Source: Rhodococcus ruber (lineage in GTDB: Bacteria; Actinomycetota; Actinomycetes; Mycobacteriales; Mycobacteriaceae). From it: DNA of 64,000 nt. The notes beneath the pieces are model-generated. The model made no database searches, was not told the DNA's origin, and saw only the letters and a list, made by a program, of their open reading frames with translations. Position numbers and translations under genes: made by a program. This document shows, one piece after another, positions 9,633 through 19,085 of this stretch. The stretch's first letter is position 1; every line of letters starts with the position of its first letter. The stretch is taken from positions 1 to 64,000 of the forward strand of contig NZ_JAPWIJ010000008.1 of NCBI RefSeq assembly GCF_027270735.1, given 5' to 3'.

Positions 9633-10772
9633 GTGCGAGTAGCCATCGTTGCGGAATCGTTCTTACCCAACATGAACGGCGTCACCCACTCGGTGATCCG
9701 TGTCCTCGAACACCTCGACAGGACCGGGCACGATGCCATCGTCATCGCCCCGGACAATCCGTCCGGCCCGAAGGCTGCGACGTGGCACGACAACGTTCCG
9801 GTGCACCGGGTGCCGTCCGTGATGGTTCCGAAGGTGAGCTCGTTGCCCGTCGGGGTACCCGGACTCGGCATGGTGTCGGCGTTGCGCGAGTTCGCCCCTG
9901 ACGTCGTGCATCTGGCGTCACCGTTCCTGCTCGGTGCCGGTGGCCTGGCCGCCGCCAACCGGCTGGACGTGCCCGCAGTTGCCGTCTATCAGACCGATGT
10001 CGCCGGCTTCGCCGCGAGCTACGGTCTCGGGCTGACCTCGAAGGCGGCGTGGCGCTGGACCAGAAGACTGCACCGCGGGGCGGCCCGCACCCTGGCTCCG
10101 TCCACCTCCGCCGTCGACGCATTGGAGCTGCACGGCATCCCGCGCGTCCATCGGTGGGCCAGGGGAGTGGACGCCGTCCGATTCGCACCCTCCGCCACGT
10201 CGCCGACGCTCAGAAGCCAGTGGGGAGCAGACGAGAAGCTGATCGTCGGATTCGTCGGACGGCTCGCACCGGAGAAGCATGTCGAGCGGCTCGCCGTCCT
10301 CGCCGCAGACCCGTCGATCCAGCTGGTGATCGTCGGCGGCGGACCCGACACGGCAGCACTGCAGGCCCTGATGCCGAACGCCGTGTTCACCGGCCAACTC
10401 GGTGGCGTCGAACTCGCGCAGGCGTACGCCAGTTTCGACGTCTTCGTGCATCCCGGCGAGCACGAAACCTTCTGCCAGGCAGTTCAGGAAGCGCTCGCCA
10501 GCGGAGTGCCCGTCATCGGACCCGACGCCGGCGGCCCGCGCGATCTGATCTCGCATTGCCGCAACGGCTATCTGCTGCCGGTCGAGAGGTTCACCGAACT
10601 GCTACCCAGCGCAGTCGGAGCCCTGGCCGAACCCATCGCTCGCGCCCGCTTCGGCGACGCCGCCCGCAAGTCGGTTCTGCACCGCACCTGGCCGGCCATC
10701 TGCGACGAGCTGATCTCTCACTACTACGACGTGCAAGGCATCACAGCGCCGCAGGCAGCGAACGTTGCTTGA
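9633..10772 (+). CDS. mgtA: GDP-mannose-dependent mannosyltransferase MgtA-like (GT4)
   Basis: The 379-residue protein is a GT-B retaining glycosyltransferase: N-terminal [15 protein letters not shown], a nucleotide-sugar domain starting [13 protein letters not shown] near residue 205, and the [13 protein letters not shown]7E motif near 275. In mycobacteria and corynebacteria the gene at this place, MgtA (earlier called PimB), puts mannose on a glucuronosyl-diacylglycerol, a step to lipomannan-like glycolipids. The assignment rests on family and synteny with menG. GTG start. The gene ends 14 bp before menG. Confidence 0.85.
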   Translation: MRVAIVAESFLPNMNGVTHSVIRVLEHLDRTGHDAIVIAPDNPSGPKAATWHDNVPVHRVPSVMVPKVSSLPVGVPGLGMVSALREFAPDVVHLASPFLLGAGGLAAANRLDVPAVAVYQTDVAGFAASYGLGLTSKAAWRWTRRLHRGAARTLAPSTSAVDALELHGIPRVHRWARGVDAVRFAPSATSPTLRSQWGADEKLIVGFVGRLAPEKHVERLAVLAADPSIQLVIVGGGPDTAALQALMPNAVFTGQLGGVELAQAYASFDVFVHPGEHETFCQAVQEALASGVPVIGPDAGGPRDLISHCRNGYLLPVERFTELLPSAVGALAEPIARARFGDAARKSVLHRTWPAICDELISHYYDVQGITAPQAANVA

Positions 10773-10786
10773 GTAGTCTGGACCTC

Positions 10787-11482
10787 GTGGCCCAGACATC
10801 ACGCGCAACCCTGGCAAAAGAGCCCCACGAGGTGGCGTCGATGTTCGACGGCGTCGCCCGGCGATACGACATCACCAACACGGTTCTGTCGTTCGGGCAG
10901 GACCGGAGTTGGCGCAAACTGACTCGGCGCGCCCTCGATCTCAAACCTGGCGAGCGAGTACTCGACCTCGCGGCAGGAACCGGCGTCTCGACCGTCGAAC
11001 TCGGACGCAGTGGAGCCTGGTGCGTGGCCACCGACTTCTCCAAGGGCATGTTGCAGGCGGGACTGCAACGCGGTGTCCCGATGGTCGCCGGCGATGCGAT
11101 GGCACTGCCCTACGCCGACGCCAGCTTCGATGCGGCCACCATTTCGTTCGGCCTCCGCAACGTCTCGGACTTCGACGCCGGACTGCGCGAGATCGCCCGC
11201 GTCACCAAACCCGGTGGCCGTCTTGTGGTGTCGGAATTCTCCACCCCGGTGTTCGGCCCGTTCCGCACCGTGTACATGGAGTACCTGATGAAGGCGTTGC
11301 CGAAAGTCGCTCGCGCAGTGAGCAGTAACCCCGATGCCTACGTCTATCTGGCCGAGTCCATCCGCGCGTGGCCCACGCAGGAACAGTTGGCGCAGCGCAT
11401 CGCGGACGCCGGCTGGACCGACGTGCAGTGGCGCAACCTCACCGGTGGAATCGTGGCGTTGCACAAGGCAATTCGACCCTGA
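10787..11482 (+). CDS. menG: Demethylmenaquinone methyltransferase
   Basis: MenG (UbiE family) methylates demethylmenaquinone to menaquinone with S-adenosylmethionine. The 231-residue protein carries [20 protein letters not shown] near residue 17, the family signature; motif [17 protein letters not shown] at 58-73; and [24 protein letters not shown]. The frame is open far upstream through mgtA; GTG 10787 gives the normal family length, while a TTG 18 bp earlier is a weaker alternative. Membrane-associated at its lipid substrate, without transmembrane helices. Confidence 0.92.
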   Translation: MAQTSRATLAKEPHEVASMFDGVARRYDITNTVLSFGQDRSWRKLTRRALDLKPGERVLDLAAGTGVSTVELGRSGAWCVATDFSKGMLQAGLQRGVPMVAGDAMALPYADASFDAATISFGLRNVSDFDAGLREIARVTKPGGRLVVSEFSTPVFGPFRTVYMEYLMKALPKVARAVSSNPDAYVYLAESIRAWPTQEQLAQRIADAGWTDVQWRNLTGGIVALHKAIRP

Positions 11483-11488
11483 CCGGAC

Positions 11489-12736
11489 TCATGAGAAGGG
11501 CGGTCGGGAATCGATCTTGAGTGACCCGGTTCCCGACGCCCTCCAGGTGCGGGCGACGAGGTCGCTGTCGGCTTCGGTGATCAGGTTGCCCATGCATCGG
11601 ACGGCAACCTTCATCAGGGCTCGTGAGCGCATGCCCACCGGTCCCGCTGCGGGCAGGAATCTCGGCACGGTCAACAGGCCGGCGAGGCGTCGCGCGATGG
11701 AGAAGGCCTGACCGTAGTGCTCGCGCAGCAGGGTGGGCCAGGCGTCGGTGAGGTCGGAGTGATCGAGCAGGTCGACGACCATGCGGCCGCCCTCGAGACC
11801 GTAGTCGATGCCCTCGCCGTTGAGTGGGTTCACGCAGGCTGCGGCGTCGCCGATGATGGCCCAGTTGGTGCCCGCGACTCCGGAGACAGCGCCGCCCATC
11901 GGTAGCAGCGCCGACGCTACCGAGCGCAGTTCACCCGTCAACGCCCATTCCGGACGCCGCTGCTGGGTGTAGAGGTCGAGCAATGGGCGCAACGCGCCCG
12001 GTGCGGGTTTCTTGGCGGTGGCCAGGGTTCCGACGCCGATGTTGATGTTGCCGTCGTTCAGTGGGAAGACCCAGCCGTAACCGGGTTGCAGAGTGCCTGC
12101 GGCGTCACGCAATTCGAGGTGCGAGCTGATCCATTCGTCGTCGCTGCGTCCCGAGGTGATGTATGCACGAGCTGCGACGCCGAATGCGGTGTCCCGGTGC
12201 CACTGCCGCCCGAGTTGCTTGCCCAGGGTCGAGCGGACGCCGTCGGCGACGATCAGTGTGCGGCAGGAGATCTCGTGTGTTCCGGTCGCGGCCTGCAGGG
12301 TCACGGACCGGACGGAGTTGCCCTCTCGGGTGACGGCAACGGCCTTCGATCCCTCGGCCATGACCGCCCCGGATTCGACGGCAACTGCGCGAATTCGATC
12401 GTCCAATTCGGTTCGGGATACGGCACTTCCGACGGTCGGCAGGGATTTGCTCGGCCACTCGAGTTGCAGTTCCTGACCGAATCCGCTCAACCGCAGACCG
12501 CGATTGCGTGCTTTGCCGCGCACCCAGTCGCCGAGGCCGAGCTGATCGAGTTCGGCGACGGCGCGAGGGGTCAGGCCATCGCCGCAGGTCTTGTCCCGAG
12601 GAAAGACGGCTGCGTCGACGAGGACGACATCGCGGCCCGATCGTGCTGCCCACGCCGCTGCGGACGATCCTGCAGGGCCCGCGCCCACGACCAGAACGTC
12701 GGTCGAGGTGGGAGGGGACGGGTCGGGAGTGCTCAC
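11489..12736 (-). CDS. menJ: Geranylgeranyl reductase family / menaquinone reductase MenJ-like
   Basis: The 415-residue FAD protein starts with a dinucleotide-binding motif DVLVVGAGPAGSSAA (residues 13-27) and has GDGLTPRAV and GDAAACVNPLNGEGIDYGLEGG, hallmarks of geranylgeranyl reductases. In mycobacteria the syntenic MenJ saturates one isoprene unit of menaquinone; the same role is likely here, next to menG and just before a polyprenyl synthase locus. GTG start. It runs convergent with menG (6 bp apart) and divergent from the HAD/phosphonate operon, whose operator-like dyad lies between them. Confidence 0.87.
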   Translation of the reverse strand: MSTPDPSPPTSTDVLVVGAGPAGSSAAAWAARSGRDVVLVDAAVFPRDKTCGDGLTPRAVAELDQLGLGDWVRGKARNRGLRLSGFGQELQLEWPSKSLPTVGSAVSRTELDDRIRAVAVESGAVMAEGSKAVAVTREGNSVRSVTLQAATGTHEISCRTLIVADGVRSTLGKQLGRQWHRDTAFGVAARAYITSGRSDDEWISSHLELRDAAGTLQPGYGWVFPLNDGNINIGVGTLATAKKPAPGALRPLLDLYTQQRRPEWALTGELRSVASALLPMGGAVSGVAGTNWAIIGDAAACVNPLNGEGIDYGLEGGRMVVDLLDHSDLTDAWPTLLREHYGQAFSIARRLAGLLTVPRFLPAAGPVGMRSRALMKVAVRCMGNLITEADSDLVARTWRASGTGSLKIDSRPPFS

Positions 12737-12795
12737 ATGGTCCAGTATCCCGATTTCTACCGACGGTGCGTCGAGGGCCTCCGGTTAACGCCGTG

Positions 12796-12840
12796 TGAAC
12801 GCTTGTTTCATAGATTCAGAATCTATGGACGGAACGTTCA
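12796..12840. promoter_or_regulatory. Nested dyad, operator candidate
   Basis: A perfect 19-bp palindrome CATAGATTCAGAATCTATG occupies 12809-12827. An outer inverted pair TGAACG (12796-12801) and CGTTCA (12835-12840) has the same centre at 12818. It lies between the divergent starts of menJ and the HAD gene, 23 bp before the latter. A dimeric regulator is likely to bind; the RpiR-type gene at 17051 is a candidate. Confidence 0.6.
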
Positions 12841-12862
12841 TGACGGGTCTAGCGTCTCTCAC

Positions 12863-13549
12863 GTGCACCGACCGATCCTCCTACTCGACTTCGACGGCAC
12901 CGTCTGCCTCGGCGACGACCCCGTGCGGGCTTACGCAGACGCTGTCGCCGACGGCCTCGACACCGCCGCTGCCGAAACGCTGCGCGCAGGGTTGACGGCT
13001 TTCCTGGAGACCGGCGCGGGGGAGTACCTCGACGGCTACTCGGCCGTCCAGCACCTGTCGACGGGCGTCGATGCTGCCACCCTTGCCGCTGCGTATGCGC
13101 ACTCGCGCGAACGCTTGGCAGTAGGCGAACTCGAGGTGTGGGCTCCCGCCGGGCTCACGGACTTTCTCGATCGCGTCTCGGCCGAGGTGGTCCTCGCCAC
13201 CAATGCCCCGCAGCACGGCGTGATGGAAACCCTCGAACGTCTCGGTCTGATCGGGCGCATGGACCGTGTGTTCACCGATGCAGGTAAGCCCGAGAAAATG
13301 CCCGAGCTGGTGGACTCGCTACTGAACACACGGCCACCGCACCTACTGGCCAGCGTTGGTGACATCTGGCGCAACGATCTCGACGCGCCGCATCGACGCG
13401 GTGCCGTCACCGCGTACATCGACCGTCACGGTCATCCTCGGCCCGAGGCGACGTTCTCCGCCTCGACGTTTCAGGCGATGTACGACGAACTCCTCGAATG
13501 GTCCACCGATCCAGCAGCATTCGCACTCACCCACGAAGGACAGTCATGA
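12863..13549 (+). CDS. HAD family hydrolase (putative phosphatase)
   Basis: The 228-residue protein has all four HAD motifs: LLDFDGTVC (nucleophile Asp near residue 9), VLATNAP (motif II), a Lys in GKPEKMPEL (motif III) and SVGDIWRNDLDAP (motif IV). It should dephosphorylate a small phosphate ester or cleave a phosphonate. Its stop overlaps the start of the phosphonate-binding lipoprotein (ATGA), so it is the first gene of that operon and may process the imported compound. GTG 12863 is the only start that leaves the upstream dyad non-coding; the frame is open to 12086. Confidence 0.85.
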   Translation: MHRPILLLDFDGTVCLGDDPVRAYADAVADGLDTAAAETLRAGLTAFLETGAGEYLDGYSAVQHLSTGVDAATLAAAYAHSRERLAVGELEVWAPAGLTDFLDRVSAEVVLATNAPQHGVMETLERLGLIGRMDRVFTDAGKPEKMPELVDSLLNTRPPHLLASVGDIWRNDLDAPHRRGAVTAYIDRHGHPRPEATFSASTFQAMYDELLEWSTDPAAFALTHEGQS

Positions 13550-14559
13550 GAATTCGTACGCCCTTGCTCGCGGTGGTCGCCACCGGACTGCTCACTGCCT
13601 CGTTGGCCGGATGCGGTGCTCGCGACGAGTCCACCACCGAGTCCTCGGCTGCGTCGCCCTGCACCGGGTCCAGTGCTGCAGATGCAGCCGACCCCTCCGA
13701 GTTGACGCTGGCTCTCGTCCCCTCGGGGGATGCAAACAAGCTCGTCGAAACCGTCAAGCCGCTGCAGGACGCACTGACCGAGCGCCTCGGCATCCCCGTC
13801 CGCGGCGTCATCACCCAGGACTACCAGGCGGCGGTGGAGGCAATCGGTGCGAATCAGGCGCAGATCGGCATGCTGCCGCCTCTGCAGATGGTGCAGGCGT
13901 GCAACAAGTACGGTGCCGAGCCGGCTCTGCAAACCGTGCGCAAGGGCAAGACCACGTACGCCGCGCAGTTCTACACCAACAATCCCGACAAGTACTGCGA
14001 GGACGCACCCGTCACCGGAGCCAACGGCCTGCTCTACTGCAATGGCACCGAAAGTGGTACGGGCCCAGCCGGACTCGATTCGCTGAGCAAGATGAAGGAT
14101 GCCAAGACCGTCATGTTGCAGTCCGCGTCCTCGGCCGGATTCGTCTTCCCCTCCGCCGCGCTGAAAGAGGCCGGCATCGACTCGACCACCGATCTCGACC
14201 TGACACAGGTCACCTCGCACCCGGCGGCAGTGCTGTCGGTGAACAACGGCGACGACGAGGTGGGTGTGTCGTTCTGGGACGCCCGTGAAACCGTCGTGAA
14301 AGACACCCCTGATGTGGCGAAGAATCTGGTGGTCTTCGCCCTGACCAACGAGATCCCCAACGACGGTGTCTCGATCAGCAGTTCGCTCAGCCCTGATCTA
14401 CAGCAGCGCATCTCGGACGCGATGGAGGATTACGCGTCCACCCCCGAGGGCGTCGAGGCTCTGACGGCGATCTACCAGATCACCGGGCTCGACAAGGCCG
14501 ATCCCGCCGCGCTGCAGCAGGCGCAGACCGAGGCGGACTCCATCGGCCTGGGGAACTGA
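13546..14559 (+). CDS. phnD: Phosphonate-type ABC transporter, substrate-binding lipoprotein
   Basis: A 337-residue PhnD-like solute-binding protein. The N-terminus is a lipoprotein signal (LLTASLAGC, lipid-modified Cys23). The mature part shows LTLALVPSGDANKLVETVKPLQDALTERLGIPV and a QIGMLPPLQM segment typical of phosphate/phosphite/phosphonate binding proteins. It captures an organophosphorus ligand outside the membrane and delivers it to the two PhnE-like permeases encoded downstream. The real ligand is not determinable; the pairing with a HAD phosphatase and a sugar-phosphate-type regulator leaves room for a phosphate ester. ATG overlaps the HAD stop. Confidence 0.88.
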   Translation: MRIRTPLLAVVATGLLTASLAGCGARDESTTESSAASPCTGSSAADAADPSELTLALVPSGDANKLVETVKPLQDALTERLGIPVRGVITQDYQAAVEAIGANQAQIGMLPPLQMVQACNKYGAEPALQTVRKGKTTYAAQFYTNNPDKYCEDAPVTGANGLLYCNGTESGTGPAGLDSLSKMKDAKTVMLQSASSAGFVFPSAALKEAGIDSTTDLDLTQVTSHPAAVLSVNNGDDEVGVSFWDARETVVKDTPDVAKNLVVFALTNEIPNDGVSISSSLSPDLQQRISDAMEDYASTPEGVEALTAIYQITGLDKADPAALQQAQTEADSIGLGN

Positions 14560-14564
14560 TACGG

Positions 14565-15353
14565 ATGAGCGGCGACAGCATCGCATTCGACAATGTCTCG
14601 GTCACCTATGCGGGCGGCCATACCGCGCTCGACGGCGTGACGCTGGAGATTCCGGCGGGCCAGATGGTTGCCGTCGTCGGATTGTCGGGCGCAGGAAAGT
14701 CCACGCTGATTCGCACCATCAACGGCCTCGTTCCGGTCACTTCCGGCACCGTGACCGTCGGTGATCGAGCCGTGAACACGCTGAGCAGCAGGGGTTTACG
14801 GGATCTGCGCGGCGACATCGGGATGATCTTCCAGGGCTTCAATCTCGCCAAGCGCACCAGCGTGTTGAACAACGTGATGATGGGCCGGCTGCACAGCTCG
14901 TCAATGTGGCGAACGCTGCTCGGTGCGTGGTCGGCCGAGGACACCGAGTTGGGAATGCAGGCGCTCGAACGCGTCGAGATCGTCGGAAAGGCCTACGAGA
15001 AGGCGTCGTCGCTCTCCGGCGGTCAGCAGCAACGGGTCGCCATCGCGCGAGCATTGGCGCAAGGGCCGCGGGTGATCCTCGCGGACGAACCGGTGGCCTC
15101 GCTCGATCCGCCGACCTCGCACGTCGTCATGCGGGATCTGCAACGCATCAACGCAGATCTCGGCATCACCGTCGTCGTCAACCTGCACTTCCTCGATCTG
15201 GCCAGGCGCTACGGCGACCGGTTGATCGGACTGCGCGACGGCAAAGTCGTGTTCGACGGCCATGGCCGCGACGCCGACGAATCTGTGTTCGAGAGTATCT
15301 ACGGCCGCTCGCTGACCGCCGAGGACGTGCTAGAGGCCAAGGCCGAGCTGTGA
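14565..15353 (+). CDS. phnC: Phosphonate-type ABC transporter ATPase
   Basis: The 262-residue ABC ATPase has Walker A GLSGAGKS at residues 39-46, an LSGGQQQR signature, Walker B VILADEPVASLD and a switch His in VVNLHFLD, the pattern of PhnC proteins. It powers uptake with the PhnD and PhnE partners. It starts 6 bp after phnD and its stop overlaps the GTG of the next gene. Confidence 0.9.
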   Translation: MSGDSIAFDNVSVTYAGGHTALDGVTLEIPAGQMVAVVGLSGAGKSTLIRTINGLVPVTSGTVTVGDRAVNTLSSRGLRDLRGDIGMIFQGFNLAKRTSVLNNVMMGRLHSSSMWRTLLGAWSAEDTELGMQALERVEIVGKAYEKASSLSGGQQQRVAIARALAQGPRVILADEPVASLDPPTSHVVMRDLQRINADLGITVVVNLHFLDLARRYGDRLIGLRDGKVVFDGHGRDADESVFESIYGRSLTAEDVLEAKAEL

Positions 15354-16144
15354 CCAGTCAGGTAGTGGAACGGCCGCGCAAACCGCGGAACGCATGGAAA
15401 ACCGTTGTTGTCCTTGCCATCATCACCGTCATCACAGTCTGGGCCGGGATCGGTGTCGGTGCTGACGTGGGCGACATCATCGACAACTGGGGCAACGCCA
15501 CCGGCAAGCTGATCCAATTGATTCAGCCCGACTACTGGTTCTTCCCCGAGACCGTCGACGCGATCCTCGAGACGCTGCAGATGGCCGTCATCGCGACGGC
15601 GATCGGAGCCGCGATCTCCTTTCCACTCAGTTTTGCGGCCTCACATGTCACCAACCCGAATCGACCGTTGCTGACGGTCGTGCGCGGAATCATGAATGTC
15701 GTACGCGCCGTGCCGGATCTGCTGTACGCGGCGGTGTTGGTCGCGGTGGTCGGTACCGGAGCGTTGTCGGGAATTCTGGCGCTGATCGTGTTCAACGTCG
15801 GCATCATCGTCAAGCTCGTCTCCGAGGCACTCGACTCCGTCGATCGCGGTCCGCAGGAAGCGGCGCTCGCTGCCGGAGGCACCTGGATCGCGGCCGATCG
15901 CAGTGCTGTTGCACCGCAAATCTTTCCGGCGTTCGTCTCGCAGAGTCTCTACACTTTGGAGCTGAACGTCCGCGCCTCGGCGGTCATCGGACTCGTCGGC
16001 GCAGGTGGTCTCGGCATGCTCATCGACAACGTCCGCACCTTCTACAAGTATCACCAACTCAGCCTCATCATCCTCGAGATTCTCGTCATCGTCCTGGCGC
16101 TGGAACTGATCTCGTCCTGGGCCCGCCGAAAGTTGGTCGGATGA
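15350..16144 (+). CDS. phnE: Phosphonate-type ABC transporter permease 1
   Basis: A 264-residue inner-membrane permease with about six helices and the EAA loop region (EALDSVDRGPQEAALAAGG, near residue 160) that contacts the ATPase. Belongs to the PhnE family. GTG 15350 shares GTGA with the phnC stop; the ATGA at the end is shared with the second permease, so all four transport genes are translationally coupled. A second permease gene follows, so the channel is probably a heterodimer. Confidence 0.88.
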   Translation: MTSQVVERPRKPRNAWKTVVVLAIITVITVWAGIGVGADVGDIIDNWGNATGKLIQLIQPDYWFFPETVDAILETLQMAVIATAIGAAISFPLSFAASHVTNPNRPLLTVVRGIMNVVRAVPDLLYAAVLVAVVGTGALSGILALIVFNVGIIVKLVSEALDSVDRGPQEAALAAGGTWIAADRSAVAPQIFPAFVSQSLYTLELNVRASAVIGLVGAGGLGMLIDNVRTFYKYHQLSLIILEILVIVLALELISSWARRKLVG

Positions 16145-17043
16145 GCGTCATCGACCGCACCGCCCGCGTCACACCGGCTCGGCCGCGGAAGCCGCGGAGC
16201 ACCCTGCGCACGGTCGTGTGGGCGGGCATCGTCGCACTGTTCGCACTGTCGTTGTACGGCATCGAGATTCGCTGGGACAGGCTCCTGGACCTACCGCAGA
16301 ACCTGGTGCGTTACGCAGGACTGATGTTCGTGCCGCCGGACGTCTCCGCGCTGGGCAAGGCCGTCTCGGCCACCATCGAATCGGTGCAGATGGCGTGGTT
16401 CGGAACGGTGCTCGGCATCGTCGTGTCGTTTCCGCTGAGCTTCCTCGCGGCCGCGAACATCGGGCCGCTCTGGCTGCGATGGCCGCTGCGCGTGGTGTTC
16501 GCCGTCATCAGGGCGGTGCCCGAGGTCGTCATAGCGATTCTCATCCTGTCGGTCACCGGGCTGACCGCGTTCACCGGAGCGCTCGCGATTGCCATCGGCT
16601 CGGTGGGCACCCTCGGCAAATGGGGATACGAGGCCATCGAAGGTGCCGAGAAGGGGCCGATCGATGCAGCCCGGGCTGCGGGTGGTTCGACGGCGCAGAT
16701 CGTGCGGTGGGGACTGTGGACCGACGTCGCCCCCGAGGTGTTCGCGTTCTGGCTCTATCGCTTCGAGATCAATGTTCGCGCGTCGGCAATCCTGGGTTTG
16801 ATCGGTGCAGGCGGTATCGGCAGCATGCTCGTCGACAACGTGCAGTACCGGCAGTGGGGTGCTGTGGGCATGCTGCTGATCGTCGTCGTGGTCATCACCG
16901 TGATCATCGATCAGATCTCCGGGCGGGTGCGTCGCCGCATCATCGACGGACACTGGGGCAGGAGCGCAGCCCGCGGAGCGACCAGACGGGGCAGGAGCGC
17001 AGCCCGCGGAGTGACCAGATCGGGCCGGCAGGGAAAAGTATGA
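16141..17043 (+). CDS. phnE: Phosphonate-type ABC transporter permease 2, repeat-extended tail
   Basis: A 300-residue PhnE-family permease with about six helices and its own EAA-type loop (EAIEGAEKGPIDAARAAGG). The family core ends near residue 268 (VRRRIIDGHW). The last 30 residues are two copies of GRSAARG(A/V)TR, encoded by a 33-bp tandem of a dispersed genomic repeat, so a repeat inserted at the 3' end seems to have extended the protein by readthrough into the element. The tail is basic and cytoplasmic. ATG overlaps the first permease's stop. Confidence 0.86.
   Translation: MSVIDRTARVTPARPRKPRSTLRTVVWAGIVALFALSLYGIEIRWDRLLDLPQNLVRYAGLMFVPPDVSALGKAVSATIESVQMAWFGTVLGIVVSFPLSFLAAANIGPLWLRWPLRVVFAVIRAVPEVVIAILILSVTGLTAFTGALAIAIGSVGTLGKWGYEAIEGAEKGPIDAARAAGGSTAQIVRWGLWTDVAPEVFAFWLYRFEINVRASAILGLIGAGGIGSMLVDNVQYRQWGAVGMLLIVVVVITVIIDQISGRVRRRIIDGHWGRSAARGATRRGRSAARGVTRSGRQGKV
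16955..17020 (+). repeat. Dispersed ~30-bp repeat, tandem pair
   Basis: Two 33-bp units begin at 16955 and 16988. Each starts GGGGCAGGAGCGCAGCCCGC and continues GGAG(C/T)GACCAGA. They form the coding 3' end of the second permease gene. The first unit and the single copy at 19996-20024 agree at about 24 of 29 positions. Confidence 0.72.
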
Positions 17044-17050
17044 GCAAGAT

Positions 17051-17908
17051 ATGAGCATGGATCTCGCGCCGGGTGGAGTCGTCCCGCACATCAGGTCGAT
17101 CATTCCGTCGTTGCTGCCGGCCGAGCGGGCTGTCGCCGAAGTCTTTCTCGAACGTCCCGCCGATATCGTCGAGATGTCCTCGCAGCAGGTCGCCGACGCG
17201 GCAGGCGCATCGCGGGCCTCGGTGGTGCGTACCTGCCAGAGTCTCGGCTTCGGCGGGTATCAGCAGTTACGGGTGCTGCTTGCGCGCGATGCGGCGCGCG
17301 CGCTACCCACCCAGGAGCGTTCGGCAGACGGCCCCTTCGCCATCGTGACGGAGACGTTCGCCCACGTCGGTGAGTCCATCGCAGCGATGACGGCTCTGCT
17401 CACCACCGAGGACGTCACGCGCGCCGTGTCCACCCTCGCCGGTGCCGAGTCCATCGTGGTCATCGGCAACGGGCTCTCGGCCGCGCTTGCTGCCGATACC
17501 GATGCCCGGATGCGTTCGTTGGGTCTCCGCTCGTACGCTCCGACCGACTCCATCGCCCAGCAGGTTGCCGTACGTCTTCTGACCGACCGTGACGTCGCCC
17601 TGATCATCAGCGGGTCAGGCGCGACGAGTGCATCGACCAAGGCCGCTCAGGCCGCGCGGGAGCGGGGAGCCACCGTGGTGTCGGTGACGTCGTTCGCTCG
17701 CTCGACTCTCGTGGCCGCGTCGGACATAGCTCTGGTGGTGGGCATGCGGGATCTCAGTTTCCAACGGGAACTCGCCGTCACCAGCCGGATTCCGCACGTG
17801 ATCCTGCTCGAGGGACTGATGGCGGCGCTGACCGACGCGTTGGGGGACAGGGCGTCGGCGGCGATGGCCGCGACCCTGGAAGTCATTTCCGGCAACCTGG
17901 GTGAGTGA
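17051..17908 (+). CDS. RpiR/MurR-family transcriptional regulator (HTH + SIS)
   Basis: The 285-residue protein has an N-terminal RpiR-type helix-turn-helix (VAEVFLERPADIVEMSSQQVADAAGASRASVVRTCQSLGF, about residues 28-68) and a C-terminal SIS phosphosugar-binding domain (SIVVIGNGLSAALAADTDARM, about 135-155; VALIISGSGATSASTKAAQAARERGA). Such regulators sense phosphorylated sugars. It follows the second permease by 7 bp and likely controls the phosphonate-type operon, perhaps through the dyad at 12796-12840. A GTG/ATG choice at 17051-17056 does not change the call. Confidence 0.86.
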   Translation: MSMDLAPGGVVPHIRSIIPSLLPAERAVAEVFLERPADIVEMSSQQVADAAGASRASVVRTCQSLGFGGYQQLRVLLARDAARALPTQERSADGPFAIVTETFAHVGESIAAMTALLTTEDVTRAVSTLAGAESIVVIGNGLSAALAADTDARMRSLGLRSYAPTDSIAQQVAVRLLTDRDVALIISGSGATSASTKAAQAARERGATVVSVTSFARSTLVAASDIALVVGMRDLSFQRELAVTSRIPHVILLEGLMAALTDALGDRASAAMAATLEVISGNLGE

Positions 17909-18030
17909 AGCGTCACCTGTGGTCGGTGCCACCGTCCCGTCGGTGTGCACACTAGGTTCACTACGGTAGAGGCGAGCAGCGGCGCTGAAGCCACTGCCGG
18001 CATGTCGACGACAGGACAGGGACCAACATC

Positions 18031-19050
18031 GTGAGTACAGACGACGCTGCCGTAGCAACGGTCGTTGCCGGAGTCGACCTGGGTGACCCGGAGCTCGCGC
18101 GATCCGTCGCCGACGGCCTCGCACGCGTCGAGGAGCTGATGATCAGCGAACTCTCCGATGGAGAAGAGTTCCTGACCGAGGCCGCGCTGCACCTGGCCAA
18201 GGCCGGCGGAAAGCGATTCCGCCCCCTGTTCACGGTGCTCACCGGCCAGCTCGGACCGTCACCGACCGACCCGGCGATCGTCACCGCCGCCACGGTCGTC
18301 GAACTGGTTCATCTCGCGACGCTCTATCACGATGACGTCATGGACGAGGCGTCGATGCGCCGCGGTGCGGAGAGCGCGAACTCACGCTGGGGCAACAGTG
18401 TGGCGATTCTCGCGGGCGACTACCTCTTCGCTCACGCGTCGCGTCTGGTGTCCACCCTCGGACCCGACGCCGTCCGCATCATCGCCGAGACCTTCGCCGA
18501 GTTGGTCACCGGACAGATGCGCGAGACGATCGGAGCCAAGGGTGCCGAGGATCCCGTCGCGCACTACCTGAAGGTCGTGTGGGAGAAGACCGGGTCGCTC
18601 ATCGCCTCCTGTGGGCGCTTCGGCGGCACGTTCAGTGGCGGCGATGCCGAGCACGTGGGACGCCTCGAGCGCCTCGGTGACGCCGTCGGCACCGCGTTCC
18701 AGATCTCCGACGACATCATCGACATCTCCTCGGCCACCGAGCAGTCGGGTAAAACTCCGGGTACCGACCTGCGCGAAGGAGTACACACTCTCCCGGTGCT
18801 CTTCGCGCTGCGCGAGGAGGGTGCCGACGGCGACCGCCTGCGCGAGATCCTGGCCGGCCCGGTCACCGAGGACGCCCTGGTCACCGAGGCCCTCGAGCTG
18901 TTGCAGCGCTCGCCGGGAATGGTCTCGGCCAAGAAGACGCTGGGCGAATACGCAGCTCGGGCCCATGCAGAACTTGCGCAGCTGCCGCAGGGACCGGCCA
19001 ACGATGCACTCGGCCGGTTGGTGAACTACACCGTGGAACGCGTCGGGTAG
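18031..19050 (+). CDS. grcC: Polyprenyl diphosphate synthase (GrcC type)
   Basis: The 339-residue trans-prenyltransferase has the first Asp-rich motif DDVMD at 101-105 and the second DDIID at 227-231, with GGKRFRPLF near residue 53. It lengthens allylic diphosphates with isopentenyl diphosphate; the position near menaquinone genes, equal to grcC1 in M. tuberculosis, suggests it makes the menaquinone side chain. Chain length cannot be read with confidence. GTG start. Confidence 0.9.
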   Translation: MSTDDAAVATVVAGVDLGDPELARSVADGLARVEELMISELSDGEEFLTEAALHLAKAGGKRFRPLFTVLTGQLGPSPTDPAIVTAATVVELVHLATLYHDDVMDEASMRRGAESANSRWGNSVAILAGDYLFAHASRLVSTLGPDAVRIIAETFAELVTGQMRETIGAKGAEDPVAHYLKVVWEKTGSLIASCGRFGGTFSGGDAEHVGRLERLGDAVGTAFQISDDIIDISSATEQSGKTPGTDLREGVHTLPVLFALREEGADGDRLREILAGPVTEDALVTEALELLQRSPGMVSAKKTLGEYAARAHAELAQLPQGPANDALGRLVNYTVERVG

Positions 19051-19085
19051 GCCGGGAACCGCAGTTCGGGGTGTTGTCGTTGAAT

